A stretch of 64,000 nucleotides of DNA from an uncultured Bryobacterales bacterium. GTDB taxonomy: Bacteria > Acidobacteriota > Terriglobia > Bryobacterales > UBA6623. A program made the translations under genes and the position numbers. A model generated the notes under the pieces. That model was given only the letters and a program-made list of their open reading frames with translations. It was not told the origin of the DNA and searched no databases. Location: contig CATOTH010000001.1 of NCBI GenBank assembly GCA_951813065.1, forward strand, positions 186,001 to 250,000, written 5' to 3'. Of this stretch, positions 41,104-50,900 are shown one piece after another; within the stretch, counting starts at the first letter, position 1; every line of letters begins with the position of its first letter.

Positions 41104-42138
41104 ATGAGGGCGATCCGTCTACAAGAACCCCGCCAGTTCCAGTACGTCGACATCGACCCACCGCCGCCGCCAGGGCCGGGTCAAGCCTTGGTGAAGACTC
41201 ACCGCATGGGCATCTGCGGAACGGACTATAGCGGCTACTTGGGCAAGATGCCCTTCTTCCGCTATCCCCGGGTGCCGGGACACGAGCTGGGCGTAACGGT
41301 CCTGGAAACGGGACCGGATGTAACCACGGTGGAGCCCGGCGACCGGTGCAGCGTCGAACCGTACATGAATTGCGGTACATGCTATGCCTGCCGACGGGGA
41401 AATCCCAATTGCTGTGAAACGCTCAATGTGATTGGCGTGATGATCGACGGTGGCCTCTGCGACCAATTCCTGATCCGCGCCGACAAGCTCCACGTTTCGC
41501 GAAAGCTGTCGTTTGAGCAACTGGCTCTAGTTGAAACCCTGGGGATCGGCTGCCACGCCACGGATCGTGGATCTCCAGCCAGGGATAGCCACGTGCTGAT
41601 TATCGGTGCCGGGCCCATCGGCCTGGCGACGTTGGAATTCACCCGGCTCACCGGAGCCCAGATCACCATGATGGACCGGGTCGAGTCCAGGCTGGAGTTT
41701 TGCCGTGAGCGCTATGGGATCGAACACACGGTGGTCTTCGAAAATGCCGACAGCGCCGTCGAGCAGATGCGCTCGATCACCGACGGCGACATGTATGCTC
41801 TGGTGACGGACGCGACCGGCAGCCCGGCTTCGATGAGCGGTGCCTTGGACTACGTGGCGCATACAGGCACGCTAGTCTACGTCGGAATCGTTACCGACAA
41901 GATCACGTTCCCTCATCCGTCCCTGCACCGCCCGGAAATGACCATCAAGGGCTCGCGGAACGCCCTTCCGCGGGACTTCGGACGCATAATCTCCTTGATT
42001 GAGGACGGGACAATTGACACGGATCCTTGGATCACACATCGCACGAAATTCGAGGATGTCGTGTCTGATTTCGAAGACTACACTCGGCCGGAGTCCGGAG
42101 TGATCAAGGCCATCATCGAGCTCTCGGACGAATCGTGA
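41104..42138 (+). CDS. Zinc-dependent medium-chain alcohol/polyol dehydrogenase
   Basis: The 344-residue MDR enzyme has the catalytic-zinc site MGICGTDYSGY (Cys about 38) and GHELG (His-Glu about 61-62), the structural-zinc cysteines CGTCYACRRGNPNCC (about 91-105), and the Rossmann motif IIGAGPIGLATLEF (about 167-180). It groups in style with threonine, sorbitol and galactonate dehydrogenases that oxidise a secondary alcohol with NAD(P). The ATG at 41104 starts at the conserved MRAIRL. The stop overlaps the GTG of the following sugar isomerase gene by 4 bp, so both probably act in one sugar or sugar-acid pathway. Confidence 0.9.
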   Translation: MRAIRLQEPRQFQYVDIDPPPPPGPGQALVKTHRMGICGTDYSGYLGKMPFFRYPRVPGHELGVTVLETGPDVTTVEPGDRCSVEPYMNCGTCYACRRGNPNCCETLNVIGVMIDGGLCDQFLIRADKLHVSRKLSFEQLALVETLGIGCHATDRGSPARDSHVLIIGAGPIGLATLEFTRLTGAQITMMDRVESRLEFCRERYGIEHTVVFENADSAVEQMRSITDGDMYALVTDATGSPASMSGALDYVAHTGTLVYVGIVTDKITFPHPSLHRPEMTIKGSRNALPRDFGRIISLIEDGTIDTDPWITHRTKFEDVVSDFEDYTRPESGVIKAIIELSDES

Positions 42139-42953
42139 TCCTGTCTTCCATCACCGTCTGCCTGGTGCCTGAAGCGAGCGGCGGGCCGTTTGTGTACCAC
42201 GGAGACGTGCCCACCGCGTGCCGGGACGCCTCGGCGCAAGGATTTGATGCGATTGAGATCTTCGCACCCTCCGGTCGGCATGTGAACCGCGCCCATCTCC
42301 AAGAGTTGCTCGGCCGTCACAGGCTGCAGTTGGCCGCAGTGGGCACTGGTGCCGGAATGCTCCTACACAACCACAGCCTGAGCGATCCAAACACTGGCAA
42401 TCGGCAGCGGGCATGTGCTTACGTTCGGGAAATCATCGATTTCGGCGCGGACTTCGGCGCCCCGGCGATTGTCGGCTCGATGCAGGGCCAGACGCTCGGC
42501 GAGCGATCTCGTGAATCTGCCCTGGAGGATCTGGCAGATTCGATCCGCGAGCTCGCCGGGCACGCAGCGGGGCGTGGAACGGAACTCTTGATGGAGCCGT
42601 TGAACCGGTACGAGACCGACCTGGTCAAGACCTTGTCCGACGGCGTGCAGCTGATTGAGGTGGTGGGTGCAGAAAACGTCAAGCTGTTGGCCGACCTCTT
42701 TCACATGAATATCGAGGAAACCGACCCCACCCAAGCGATCCTTGATTGCCCAGGAAAGATCGGGCACGTACATTTCGTGGACTCGAATCGCCGGGCGGCA
42801 GGATTTGGGCACATGGATTACGGTCCGATTGCACACGCGCTGTCAGCCACAGGCTACAACGGATTCGCTTCAGCGGAGGCATTTCCGCTGCCGGACGCCA
42901 AGGCCGCCGCCGAGATGACCATCAAGGCCTATCGACGCTACTTGGCTGGCTAG
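42135..42953 (+). CDS. Sugar phosphate isomerase/epimerase (hydroxypyruvate isomerase-like)
   Basis: The 272-residue TIM-barrel protein starts at a GTG inside the stop codon of the dehydrogenase gene. Its xylose-isomerase-like metal site is seen in LLMEPLNRYE (Glu about 155), LLADLFHMNIEE (Asp and His about 185-190), GHVHFVDSNRRAAGFGHMDY and FASAEAFPLP (Glu about 248). Residues GFDAIEIFAPSG near the N-terminus are a barrel strand of the family. Coupling to the MDR dehydrogenase suggests a shared substrate; the exact reaction is unknown. It is diverged from the other epimerase at 3517-4359. Confidence 0.87.
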   Translation: MILSSITVCLVPEASGGPFVYHGDVPTACRDASAQGFDAIEIFAPSGRHVNRAHLQELLGRHRLQLAAVGTGAGMLLHNHSLSDPNTGNRQRACAYVREIIDFGADFGAPAIVGSMQGQTLGERSRESALEDLADSIRELAGHAAGRGTELLMEPLNRYETDLVKTLSDGVQLIEVVGAENVKLLADLFHMNIEETDPTQAILDCPGKIGHVHFVDSNRRAAGFGHMDYGPIAHALSATGYNGFASAEAFPLPDAKAAAEMTIKAYRRYLAG

Positions 42954-43216
42954 ACTCCTTGTCTCTGCGTACGGTTGACGATTGAGTCAAGTTGCGACTC
43001 GAAGTGCCGCTCTCGTTCGTCTTGGACGCAACGTCGCCAGACTCCTGGCCGCGCTGCGGCGTGGACGTTGGCTGCAAGTCTCGCTGTCGAGGCGCTGTCC
43101 GCGTACGGGCCGGGCTGAGCGATGTTGGCATCGCGACCGTGTCACCTGGCCGGGTATGACGGCTGTATAATCGAGAACACGAGCGTTGCAGCGCCTTCGA
43201 GTGCTGCATTTCGACG

Positions 43217-44044
43217 ATGGCCACTCCAAGGACGGAACTTCCCGCGCTTGCCTCGCCCAGTGCCACCGCGGTGCCACCGGCCACCGACGAAGTCGAGTAC
43301 CCGGAAGGGCATTGGATCGCGCAGAGCGTCGCGCACGGCGTGACGGTGCGGCAGGCTGCGGCAGCTTTGGACCTGCACTTCCGGGAGCGCTCGGAAGTGC
43401 TCGTGGCGATGGAACTGATGGTGTACTACCAGCTCGGCAATAACGCGGCCAAGCTGCAGCCGGATGTGCAGGTGGTGTTCGGGGTGGGGCGCGGGAACCG
43501 CAGTTCGTACAGGGTCTGGGAGGAAGGCAAGGCGCCCGATTTCGTGCTGGAGGTGGCGTCGCCGTCGACGGCGGACACGGATGCCCGGCACAAGGCGCGG
43601 GAGTACTCCCGGATCGGGGTGCGCGAGTACTGGAGGATCGACCCGCAGGGAGCCTTGATGAGCAGCCCGCTGGAGGGCTATGTCCTCAGCGGGGGCCGCT
43701 ATAGCCCGGCGGAGCGGGTCGCGGGCGAGGGCGAGCGGGTTTACCTGCGGAGCGCGGTGCTGGGATTGGAGTTGCGCAGCGAGAGGCAGGCCGCTGCGAC
43801 GGTGCTGGTGTTCCGCGACCCGGCTACGGGGGAGGAGTTCGACGGAGCACTGCCAGAAGCCGAGCGGCGGCGGCTGGCAGCGGAGCGCGACAAGCAGGCA
43901 TTACAGCAGCGAGTCAGCGCAGCAGAGCGCGAGAAGCGGGCCGCAGAGCAGCGAGCAAGCGTGGCGGTCGAGAGAGCGCGGGCACTGGAGGAACAACTCC
44001 GGGCTCTGACGGCTCATGCCCCTCCGCCGGAAGGTCATCCCTAG
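43217..44044 (+). CDS. Uma2-family (DUF820) endonuclease-like protein with C-terminal coiled coil
   Basis: The 275-residue protein has a Uma2 domain (about 25-180), a PD-(D/E)xK-like fold: PEGHWIAQSVAHG, KLQPDVQVVFGV (with the catalytic-type Asp), and PDFVLEVASPSTADTDARHK (Glu-x-x-Ser-Pro-Ser, the family signature), then IGVREYWRIDP. The last 85 residues (about 190-270) form a charged coiled coil rich in Ala, Arg and Glu (AERRRLAAERDKQALQQRVS). Uma2 proteins are very numerous in Cyanobacteria and some Acidobacteria, but their role is unproven. A second member begins at the window edge (63890). Confidence 0.87.
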   Translation: MATPRTELPALASPSATAVPPATDEVEYPEGHWIAQSVAHGVTVRQAAAALDLHFRERSEVLVAMELMVYYQLGNNAAKLQPDVQVVFGVGRGNRSSYRVWEEGKAPDFVLEVASPSTADTDARHKAREYSRIGVREYWRIDPQGALMSSPLEGYVLSGGRYSPAERVAGEGERVYLRSAVLGLELRSERQAAATVLVFRDPATGEEFDGALPEAERRRLAAERDKQALQQRVSAAEREKRAAEQRASVAVERARALEEQLRALTAHAPPPEGHP

Positions 44045-44271
44045 GGTCGAGGCGCCCTTCTGCGAAGCCGTTCTTCGATCGTGAGGATGAAGGGCGGTGC
44101 CTCAATCTGCCACGGCGCGCACCGTTAACCTTCCATCCAGAACCTCAACCCACAAGTCTCGTGATCATGGAGTTGATGATCGACGTCGGTTCCCGAGCAA
44201 TCCATGTCTTACCCTGTCGGTCAGAGGCGTGCCTCGCTAGTTCTGAGTCGAAACCAACAGCGAGTGGAACC

Positions 44272-45906
44272 TCAGCGAGTCCCCCCGGCGTCGCGTAGGA
44301 ACCGCTCCCTCCACCCCTCCCACAAAGCCTCCAGTTCGTGGACGACGCCTGGATGTCGGGCCGCGAGATCCCGCTGCTCCGCGCGATCGTTCGACAGATC
44401 GTAAAGCGCCCACTCGCCAGGTCGGGCATCCTCTTCCGCGGCAACGGCAGACCATCCGTCGTCGCGAGGACGCACCGTATGCAGGATCTTCCAGTTGCCC
44501 CGCCGCAACGCGCGGTTGCCTTGGTGATAGAACCACAGAGCCTCGTGCAGTGCATCACCGTCACCCTCGAACACCGGCGCCAAGCTGGCACCCTCCAGTG
44601 GCGGGCCGCCGCTGTCGGCAGCGATCTCGATTCCGGCCAGGTCCAATAGGGTCGGGGCGATGTCGATCGCGTGGCCCATGCTCGAACGCAACTCGTTTCG
44701 AGCCTTGATTCCATCAGGCCAATGCACGATCAACGGGGTTGAGATCCCGCCTTCATGCACCCAGGTCTTGTGGAGCCGGAACGGTGTGTTCGCCGCGCTG
44801 GAGAACCCCGGCCCCAGACAGAGGTAGGTTCCAGCGGAGCCCAGGGGGGCATCAGGATCGTGCCCGTCACCACGGACCATGATCTCGGCACTCGCACCGT
44901 TGTCCGACAGAAAAAAGACAACCGTGTTGTCGAATGCATCCATCTCGCGCAGCTGTTCGAGCACTCGTCCAATCTCGAGGTCCATGCGGTCGATCATCGC
45001 TGCATGCACTGCCATCTTCGTCGCCTGGAACCGGCGCTGTGCCTCGGTGAGCCGATTCCAAGGGACTGGGCGATTGACTTCCCCCGGCCCCAGCTGCGCA
45101 ATGCCGTCAGGGAAGGCGTAGGGTGGACCGATGTCCTCGTCCAGAGCGGAGAGCTGCGAGACGCCGATTCCAAGGTCTTGCTGACGAGCATGGCGCTCCT
45201 TCCTCAACCGGTCCCAGCCAACCAGGTAACGGTCGCGATACCGAGCGATGTCCTCCGGCTCCGCGTGAAGCGGAAAGTGCGGTGCGTGAAACGCCAAGTA
45301 CTGGAAGAACGGCCGGTCCGCATGTTTCGCAGCATGCTCCCGCAGGAATTCTATGGCGTGGTCGGCTGTCACCTCGGTGAGGTACAAGCCTTGGTCAGCA
45401 GCAACATCCGGAAGCCTCGAAGCATCCCCGCGCTGACCTAGCAAATGGAAGAAGCCCGCTCGGTTGTTTACCCAGTAGGAGCGGTCAAAACCGTTCTCCA
45501 GCGGATCGCCGTCGACGTGCCACTTCCCGGACAAATACGAGCGGTATCTCCGCTCCCGCAAGCGGTCCGACACAAGGCGCGCCCATGCTGGCCGAGTGCC
45601 GCTGCCTCCGGAGCGCCTGTGATCGACGCCCGGCATTCCGTCCCGGCGGATCTGCTGGGGGTAGTAGCCCGACAGCAGCGCCGCCCGTGTCGGCCAGCAG
45701 CGGGAGGTATTGTAAAACTGCGTGAATCGCAGTCCGCCGGCCGCGAGCGCGTCCAGGTTCGCCGTCGCGATCTCCCCGCCATAGCACCCGAGATCCGAGA
45801 AGCCCAGGTCGTCGGCGATAATCACAAGGAAATTCGGTCGATCCGCGCTCCGTGCGATCCCGCCAAAGGCCCAGATTGCCAAGAGCACCGCATAGTAAGC
45901 CTTCAT
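44272..45906 (-). CDS. Sulfatase (type I, FGly), exported
   Basis: The 544-residue arylsulfatase-family enzyme has a Sec-type signal peptide (about 1-20, YAVLLAIWAFGGIARSA) and no lipobox. Motifs: RPNFLVIIADDLGFSDLGCYGG, the formylglycine site CWPTRAALLSG (about 70-80, Cys type), SGKWHVDGDPLENGFDR, FFQYLAFHAPHFPLHAEPED, FFLSDNGAS (metal Asp-Asn) and the C-terminal NRALRRGNWKILH. It resembles the sulfatase at 38293-39990 in overall layout but not in leader. It needs a formylglycine-generating enzyme or anSME, neither of which is in the window. It is divergent from the symporter gene, fitting joint use of a sulfated substrate (inference). Confidence 0.93.
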   Translation of the reverse strand: MKAYYAVLLAIWAFGGIARSADRPNFLVIIADDLGFSDLGCYGGEIATANLDALAAGGLRFTQFYNTSRCWPTRAALLSGYYPQQIRRDGMPGVDHRRSGGSGTRPAWARLVSDRLRERRYRSYLSGKWHVDGDPLENGFDRSYWVNNRAGFFHLLGQRGDASRLPDVAADQGLYLTEVTADHAIEFLREHAAKHADRPFFQYLAFHAPHFPLHAEPEDIARYRDRYLVGWDRLRKERHARQQDLGIGVSQLSALDEDIGPPYAFPDGIAQLGPGEVNRPVPWNRLTEAQRRFQATKMAVHAAMIDRMDLEIGRVLEQLREMDAFDNTVVFFLSDNGASAEIMVRGDGHDPDAPLGSAGTYLCLGPGFSSAANTPFRLHKTWVHEGGISTPLIVHWPDGIKARNELRSSMGHAIDIAPTLLDLAGIEIAADSGGPPLEGASLAPVFEGDGDALHEALWFYHQGNRALRRGNWKILHTVRPRDDGWSAVAAEEDARPGEWALYDLSNDRAEQRDLAARHPGVVHELEALWEGWRERFLRDAGGTR

Positions 45907-46126
45907 TTAGAAACTCCGACAGCCAAACCCCCTGCCACTATGGGGCGTTTCAAGCCATCACCACTATAGTGCCTTGCCTCGGCGGAAACCAAAGTCGCGG
46001 TCGGGAGGAATGGATTCGCGCAGTGGACCCCGGCAGTCCGCGACGCGGGGCTTCCACTGCGTGAGAATAGGTACGCTGCGGCCTGCTCGTTTAGCACGGG
46101 GCCGCCGGACCGGGACTCTCGGAATT

Positions 46127-46131
46127 GGAGG
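46127..46131 (+). promoter_or_regulatory. Ribosome-binding site deciding the symporter start
   Basis: GGAGG at 46127-46131 lies 8 bases before the TTG at 46140, the ideal spacing. The other in-frame TTG at 46125 overlaps this motif and has no such site upstream, so initiation at 46140 is favoured. Confidence 0.65.
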
Positions 46132-46139
46132 CAGCCTTC

Positions 46140-47573
46140 TTGCAGGGATTCACTGGAATTGATCTTGTCGTCCTCGTCGCGTACCTGGCCGGTGTGACCG
46201 CGTGGGGAAGCTGGCTAGGGCGCGGGCAGACCACGGGGACGGACTACTTCCTTGGGGGCCGGTCGCTCCCATGGGGCGCCGTGATGCTTTCAGTGGTCGC
46301 GACCGAGACCAGCACGCTTACGTTCTTGAGCATTCCGGGAGTCGCCTACACGGGAAGCCTCGTCTTCTTGCAACTGACGCTGGGCTATCTTGTGGGGCGC
46401 ATAGTCGTCGCACTGGTCTTCTTACCGGCATACTACCGGGGAGAGTTGTCCACCGCTTACGCGCTGCTCGAAGCGCGCTTCGGATCGCACACCCGGCGCT
46501 TCACGTCGGCGATCTTCATGGTGACGCGCGTGTTGGCCGATTCCGTGCGGCTGTTCGCGACCGCAATTCCGCTCGCACTCATCACCGGCTGGCCATATCC
46601 CGTGTCGATTGCAGTTATTGGTGCGCTGACCCTGGTCTACACCTACTGCGGGGGGATCCGCGCCGTCGTCTGGGTCGATGCCGCTCAGATGGGCCTGTAC
46701 CTGGCAGGAGCAGCCGTAGCCATGGTGATGGTGCAGACGCTGGTTCCTGGAGGCTGGGATGCCGCGCTTTCTTCCGCTTACGATGCCGGCAAGCTCCAAG
46801 TCCTGGACTATTCGCTGGATGTCGAGGCGCCGTACACCCTCTTGGCGGGCCTGATAGGGGGAGCTGTCTTCGCGATGGCTTCCCACGGAACGGACCAGTT
46901 GATCGTCCAGCGCCTGCTGACATGCCGCAACCAGCGAGATTCGCAGAAGGCGCTGATCGGTAGCGGCATCGCCGTCATTGTTCAGTTCCTCTTGTTCCTG
47001 CTCGTCGGGATCGGGCTCTGGGCGTTTTACGAAGGCCGCGCCTTCGAAAGGGCGGACGAGATCTTCGCGCGTTTCATCGTGGAGGAACTGCCTCCCGGAT
47101 TGACGGGACTGCTGATCGCCGGTGTTTTCGCCGCCGCGATGTCATCCCTTTCGTCATCCATCAACTCGCTCGCTTCCGCTACGGCTTACGACTATTGGGC
47201 TCCATTGGCTGGCGCACGGAACGACGGGCCTCGCATCCTGCGGGCCGGGAAGTTCTTCACGCTCGGATGGGCTGTGGTCTTGGTGGGTGGCGCGACCGCA
47301 TTTATTCCGCTCTCTCGTGGGACATCAGCGGTCGAGGTTGCTCTGGGAGTCGCCGCCATAGTCTACGGGGGATTGTTAGGCGCTTTCGCCCTTGGGGTAC
47401 TCACCAAGCGACCCGGACAACGTGCCGCGATCTTCGGAATCGTGCTGGGCGTAGTCTCCGTTGTCGTTATTCGTGACGCGGTGGCGTGGCCTTGGTACGT
47501 GCCGATCGGGGCAACGGTGACGCTCATTGCGGGAAGTGTCGCCGGTCAATGGAGGACGGGAGCCAGGCTGTGA
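46140..47573 (+). CDS. Sodium:solute symporter (SSS family)
   Basis: The 477-residue permease (TTG start at 46140, see the GGAGG site; TTG 46125 is an alternative) has about 13 membrane helices. SSS traits are TDYFLGGRSLPWGAVMLSVVATETSTLTFLSIPG near the N-terminus, with the residues lining the first sodium site, VYTYCGGIRAVVWVDAAQMGLYLAG in the middle, and LTGLLIAGVFAAAMSSLSSSINSLAS, the second sodium-site helix with its Ser/Thr cluster. These symporters take up sugars, sialic acids or small acids with Na+. Next to a sulfatase gene, uptake of desulfated sugar is plausible but not provable from sequence. Confidence 0.9.
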   Translation: MQGFTGIDLVVLVAYLAGVTAWGSWLGRGQTTGTDYFLGGRSLPWGAVMLSVVATETSTLTFLSIPGVAYTGSLVFLQLTLGYLVGRIVVALVFLPAYYRGELSTAYALLEARFGSHTRRFTSAIFMVTRVLADSVRLFATAIPLALITGWPYPVSIAVIGALTLVYTYCGGIRAVVWVDAAQMGLYLAGAAVAMVMVQTLVPGGWDAALSSAYDAGKLQVLDYSLDVEAPYTLLAGLIGGAVFAMASHGTDQLIVQRLLTCRNQRDSQKALIGSGIAVIVQFLLFLLVGIGLWAFYEGRAFERADEIFARFIVEELPPGLTGLLIAGVFAAAMSSLSSSINSLASATAYDYWAPLAGARNDGPRILRAGKFFTLGWAVVLVGGATAFIPLSRGTSAVEVALGVAAIVYGGLLGAFALGVLTKRPGQRAAIFGIVLGVVSVVVIRDAVAWPWYVPIGATVTLIAGSVAGQWRTGARL

Positions 47574-47935
47574 TCCCACTCACATGGAGACGGGAACAAA
47601 CTGACGGTCACTCAATCGACAAGAAACCACAGGCCCGGTGTCAAGGTTGCTGATCGTGCCAGCGCTGCAGTTGACTGGACCGGGCGGGGCGCAGGAATGG
47701 CGGCACTAGCTTCAGAGGAAGCCGCGAAGTTGGCGGCCAGCCCACATCACATAGTTACCGTCATCGCCTGTAGGCTGCGGGCTCGTTTCCAAGACGGCAG
47801 CAGCCCAAAGCTCAATCTCCACGTGAAATCGCTCGGACGACGAGCGGCCGCGGCTCAGGGTGTCGAGGCGGTGGAAGCTAGCCAGGGTCGCGCCGTGAGC
47901 GCCCCGGACGTGTCCGGGGCGCTCGGTATTGAAGC
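47574..47935. other. Intergenic region between symporter and TonB receptor 1 (convergent)
   Basis: Two convergent genes end here. A short plus-strand frame (47697-47939) has no similarity and runs across the hairpin at 47897-47924, so I do not accept it. Otherwise nothing is seen. Confidence 0.45.
47897..47924 (-). terminator. Strong hairpin downstream of TonB receptor 1
   Basis: A perfect 13-bp inverted repeat (GAGCGCCCCGGAC 47897-47909, GTCCGGGGCGCTC 47912-47924) with a 2-base core starts 11 bp after the receptor stop codon (minus strand). There is no T-tract, but stability and position make a transcription-end or mRNA-protecting hairpin likely, for both convergent genes. Confidence 0.65.
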
Positions 47936-50900
47936 CTAAAAGCGCAACTTGAGCGCGTACTGGAAGATACGCGGTCCGCCATTGCGACCGATGTTGCCGA
48001 CGCGAGTGAAGAACCCGCCGCCTACGCCGTTGAACTGACGGAAATCGCCCGTCATGAGGAAGTTGGTGTGGTTGATGAAGTTGAACGACTCCAACCGCAA
48101 CTGCAGGCGCATGCCTTCGCGCAACTGGAAGTTCTTCGAGAGCGCTATGTTGGCCCCGATCAACGACGGGCCGTCTAGGATGTTGCGTCCAGCCGTGCCA
48201 TGAGCAAACGCCCCGGGAGGGCAGGACGCGGGGATGTCGCCGTCGGCCGGGGAGCAGCCCGGAACGCGCTCAAAGGCCTGGGTGTCAAAGAACGGGTAGT
48301 CCGAACCCCGCGTGGCGCCAAGGGACGGATCGTCTAATTGCCGTCCATTCGTCAACCGGTTGGGACGCTGTGATTCGCCCAAGTTCTGGTCCACGTTCGC
48401 TGTTGTGACCGTGAACGGTCCGCCGGAATAGGCTGTTTGGGTACCGGAGAGCTGCCATCCTCCCAATATGACTTGAGCAGCCGGCCCCCAGTTCTGGCCC
48501 CACCGCCGCCCCTGTCCGAAGGGCAAGTTGTACGAGGCAACGGCGGTAAACGCGTGACGCAAGTCCCAAGCCGAGCGACCACGCTCCAAGCTCAGATCGT
48601 TGGAATCCAGAGCGTTGGCAAAGTCCACGGCTCCCGAACCGTTGGTACGCGACGCGTCGTCAAGCGACTTGGAGAACGAATAGTTCACGCGCCAGAACAG
48701 GCCCCGCCGGCTCCGCTTGCGCCACGAAACATTTCCGGCGTTGTAGTTCGAGTTCGAACCGGTGTTGTAGAAGTTGATGGCATTCCATCCCGCGATGGGC
48801 CGGGCAAATCCTAGGTCCCCGAGGTACGACTCTGCATTGCGCTGCGGCTGATTCAGGTCGTACCGCCGAATTAGGTGCGTGCCCTTCGATCCGCGGTAAT
48901 CCACCTCGATGCTGGTCCCTCCTGGAAGCTCGCGCTCAATGGTGAAGTTCCACGACTGCAAATAGGCTTGGCTCGGCTTCGCAGTGATTCCGCTCGCGCC
49001 CGTCACGCCCTGGTTATTGATGCCGCCAACGCGAAACCGCGCCTCGTCAATCGGGTTCTGGAACGAGATCAGTGTCGGGTTGTTGGATTGACCCGGGTAG
49101 TTGTTGTTGATGGTGAACGGGAAGATATTGCCGAGATTGTTGCGGAATGGATTCAGGATCGTTCCCGCCATGTACAGCCCATAGCCCGTACGAATCACCG
49201 TCTTGTTCCCGAGGCGATACGCTATCCCCAAGCGCGGCGTGAAGTTGTTCCAGTCCGTCTGGATCACCGAGCGGGGCAGGCCGAGCGCGGACGCTTCGAG
49301 GAACTGGTTGCTCAAATCATAGTCCGCGGTCAACTGCTCGAAGTCGTCGGGGAGGTTGGTGAAGCTCGACAGGATAATCTTGTCGTGTTCCAAGCTGTAG
49401 CTGCCCATCTTGTCGTTGACGTCCCAAGGCATCCGATTAACTTCCCAGCGGACGCCGAGGTTCATCGTCAGGCTCGGCGTGACCTTCCAGTCGTCGGCGA
49501 AAAAGGCGCCCAGCGCGTGTTGCCGCCAGTCGGGCGCGTTGATGCCTTCGCGGATGTTGGTGTTGTGCAGGTATCCCAAGTAGAAGTCGGCGACCGCACT
49601 GCCAGGAAGGGTGTTGAAGGACCCCCTAGCGGTGCGAGCGCCACGAAACCGGTAGTCCCCGCGGGCATTATTCACGCCCGGCCGGTCATACAGCACGTAG
49701 TTCGTGTTGAACCCGTACTTGATCGTATGGGTGCCCACGATATTGGTAAACTTGACGCTGGCTTGATAGTCCCGATTGTCCTGGATGTTCGGCTGGTTCG
49801 CCGCGGTGCCGATCGTGACGTGGTTGTCGATGCGGATCCGTGGGAAATCGTCAATGCCGGGGAATCTCTCGCGGTCCTCGACGGAAATGAAATTGGGGAG
49901 GCCGATTTGTTCAACGATATTTGTGTCGGCGTACTGCCCCCGCTGCCACACCAAGTTTCCACTGATCCCGAATCGCACCTCCATCAGGAACATCGGGCTG
50001 AACATGTGCGTGTAGTCGGAACCGAACAGATAGCGATCGTCGTCGATGGTGTTGCCGAACTGAGTAAGCAGGCTGGACCCAGCAAAGGGATTCTCCCCGT
50101 TGACGGCGCGCCACTGGAAGCGCGTCGCCAGGTTGTTCTCCCCGATCTTGTGGTCGATCTTGACGATTGTGCTGTCGAAGTTGTCGCTGTCCAGATCCAC
50201 GACGCGGTAATTCAGTAGATCTCGTCGGTCGCCGAGGTTTGGCAGCGGGTACTCCTGGAACAGCCGCGCCGAGACCGGATCAAGCCGGTCGGCTGGAATC
50301 AAGTCGTTGGGAAAACAGGATGGCAAACCCCGGGCGGCGCGGTTCGGATTACATCCGCCCCTCGCCAGCCTATCCCGGATATAGAAATTCGACCGCAACT
50401 GGTCCAGCACAGCTGGATCCGTTGTGTCCAAGGCGTTGTCCAGATTGATCAAATCGATCGTCTGGCTGAAATCGCCCATTCGCTCAAGCTCGGTCGGCAC
50501 CCGGCTCAGACGCGTGTGCTCCTGAGCCCTCCGCTGGAGCTCGTAGCTGAGCATGAAGAAAGTCTTGTTCTTGATGACTGGACCTGTGAGCGTGCCAGAA
50601 AGCTGGTTCTGGTTCAGGCTGGTCTTCGCGTCATCAAAAAACGAGCGCGCGTCGAGCGCGTCGTTGCGCAGGAAGTAGCTCACATTGCCATGAACCTCGT
50701 TGGTGCCTGACCGCAGGGACATGTTCAGAATGCCCCCGGCCATGCGTCCGTACTCGGCGGAATATCCCGAGGTTTCCATTTTGAATTCCTGCAGGGCGTC
50801 GATATTGGGACGAACCTGCGCGGCACCGCCCTGGGCGTTGCGATTGTCAAAGCCGTCGACGTAGAAATTCGTGTTCGTCGGCCGCGCGCCATTGACTGAG

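Noticed and set aside
47697..47939. Small plus-strand ORF between the symporter and receptor 1
   Set aside because: It runs through a 13-bp perfect hairpin that suits a terminator and has no similarity or ribosome-binding site.
48875..50218. 447-codon plus-strand frame inside TonB receptor 1 (and a similar one in receptor 2)
   Set aside because: Antisense to a strong gene, no family features; the two shadows exist because the receptors are paralogues.
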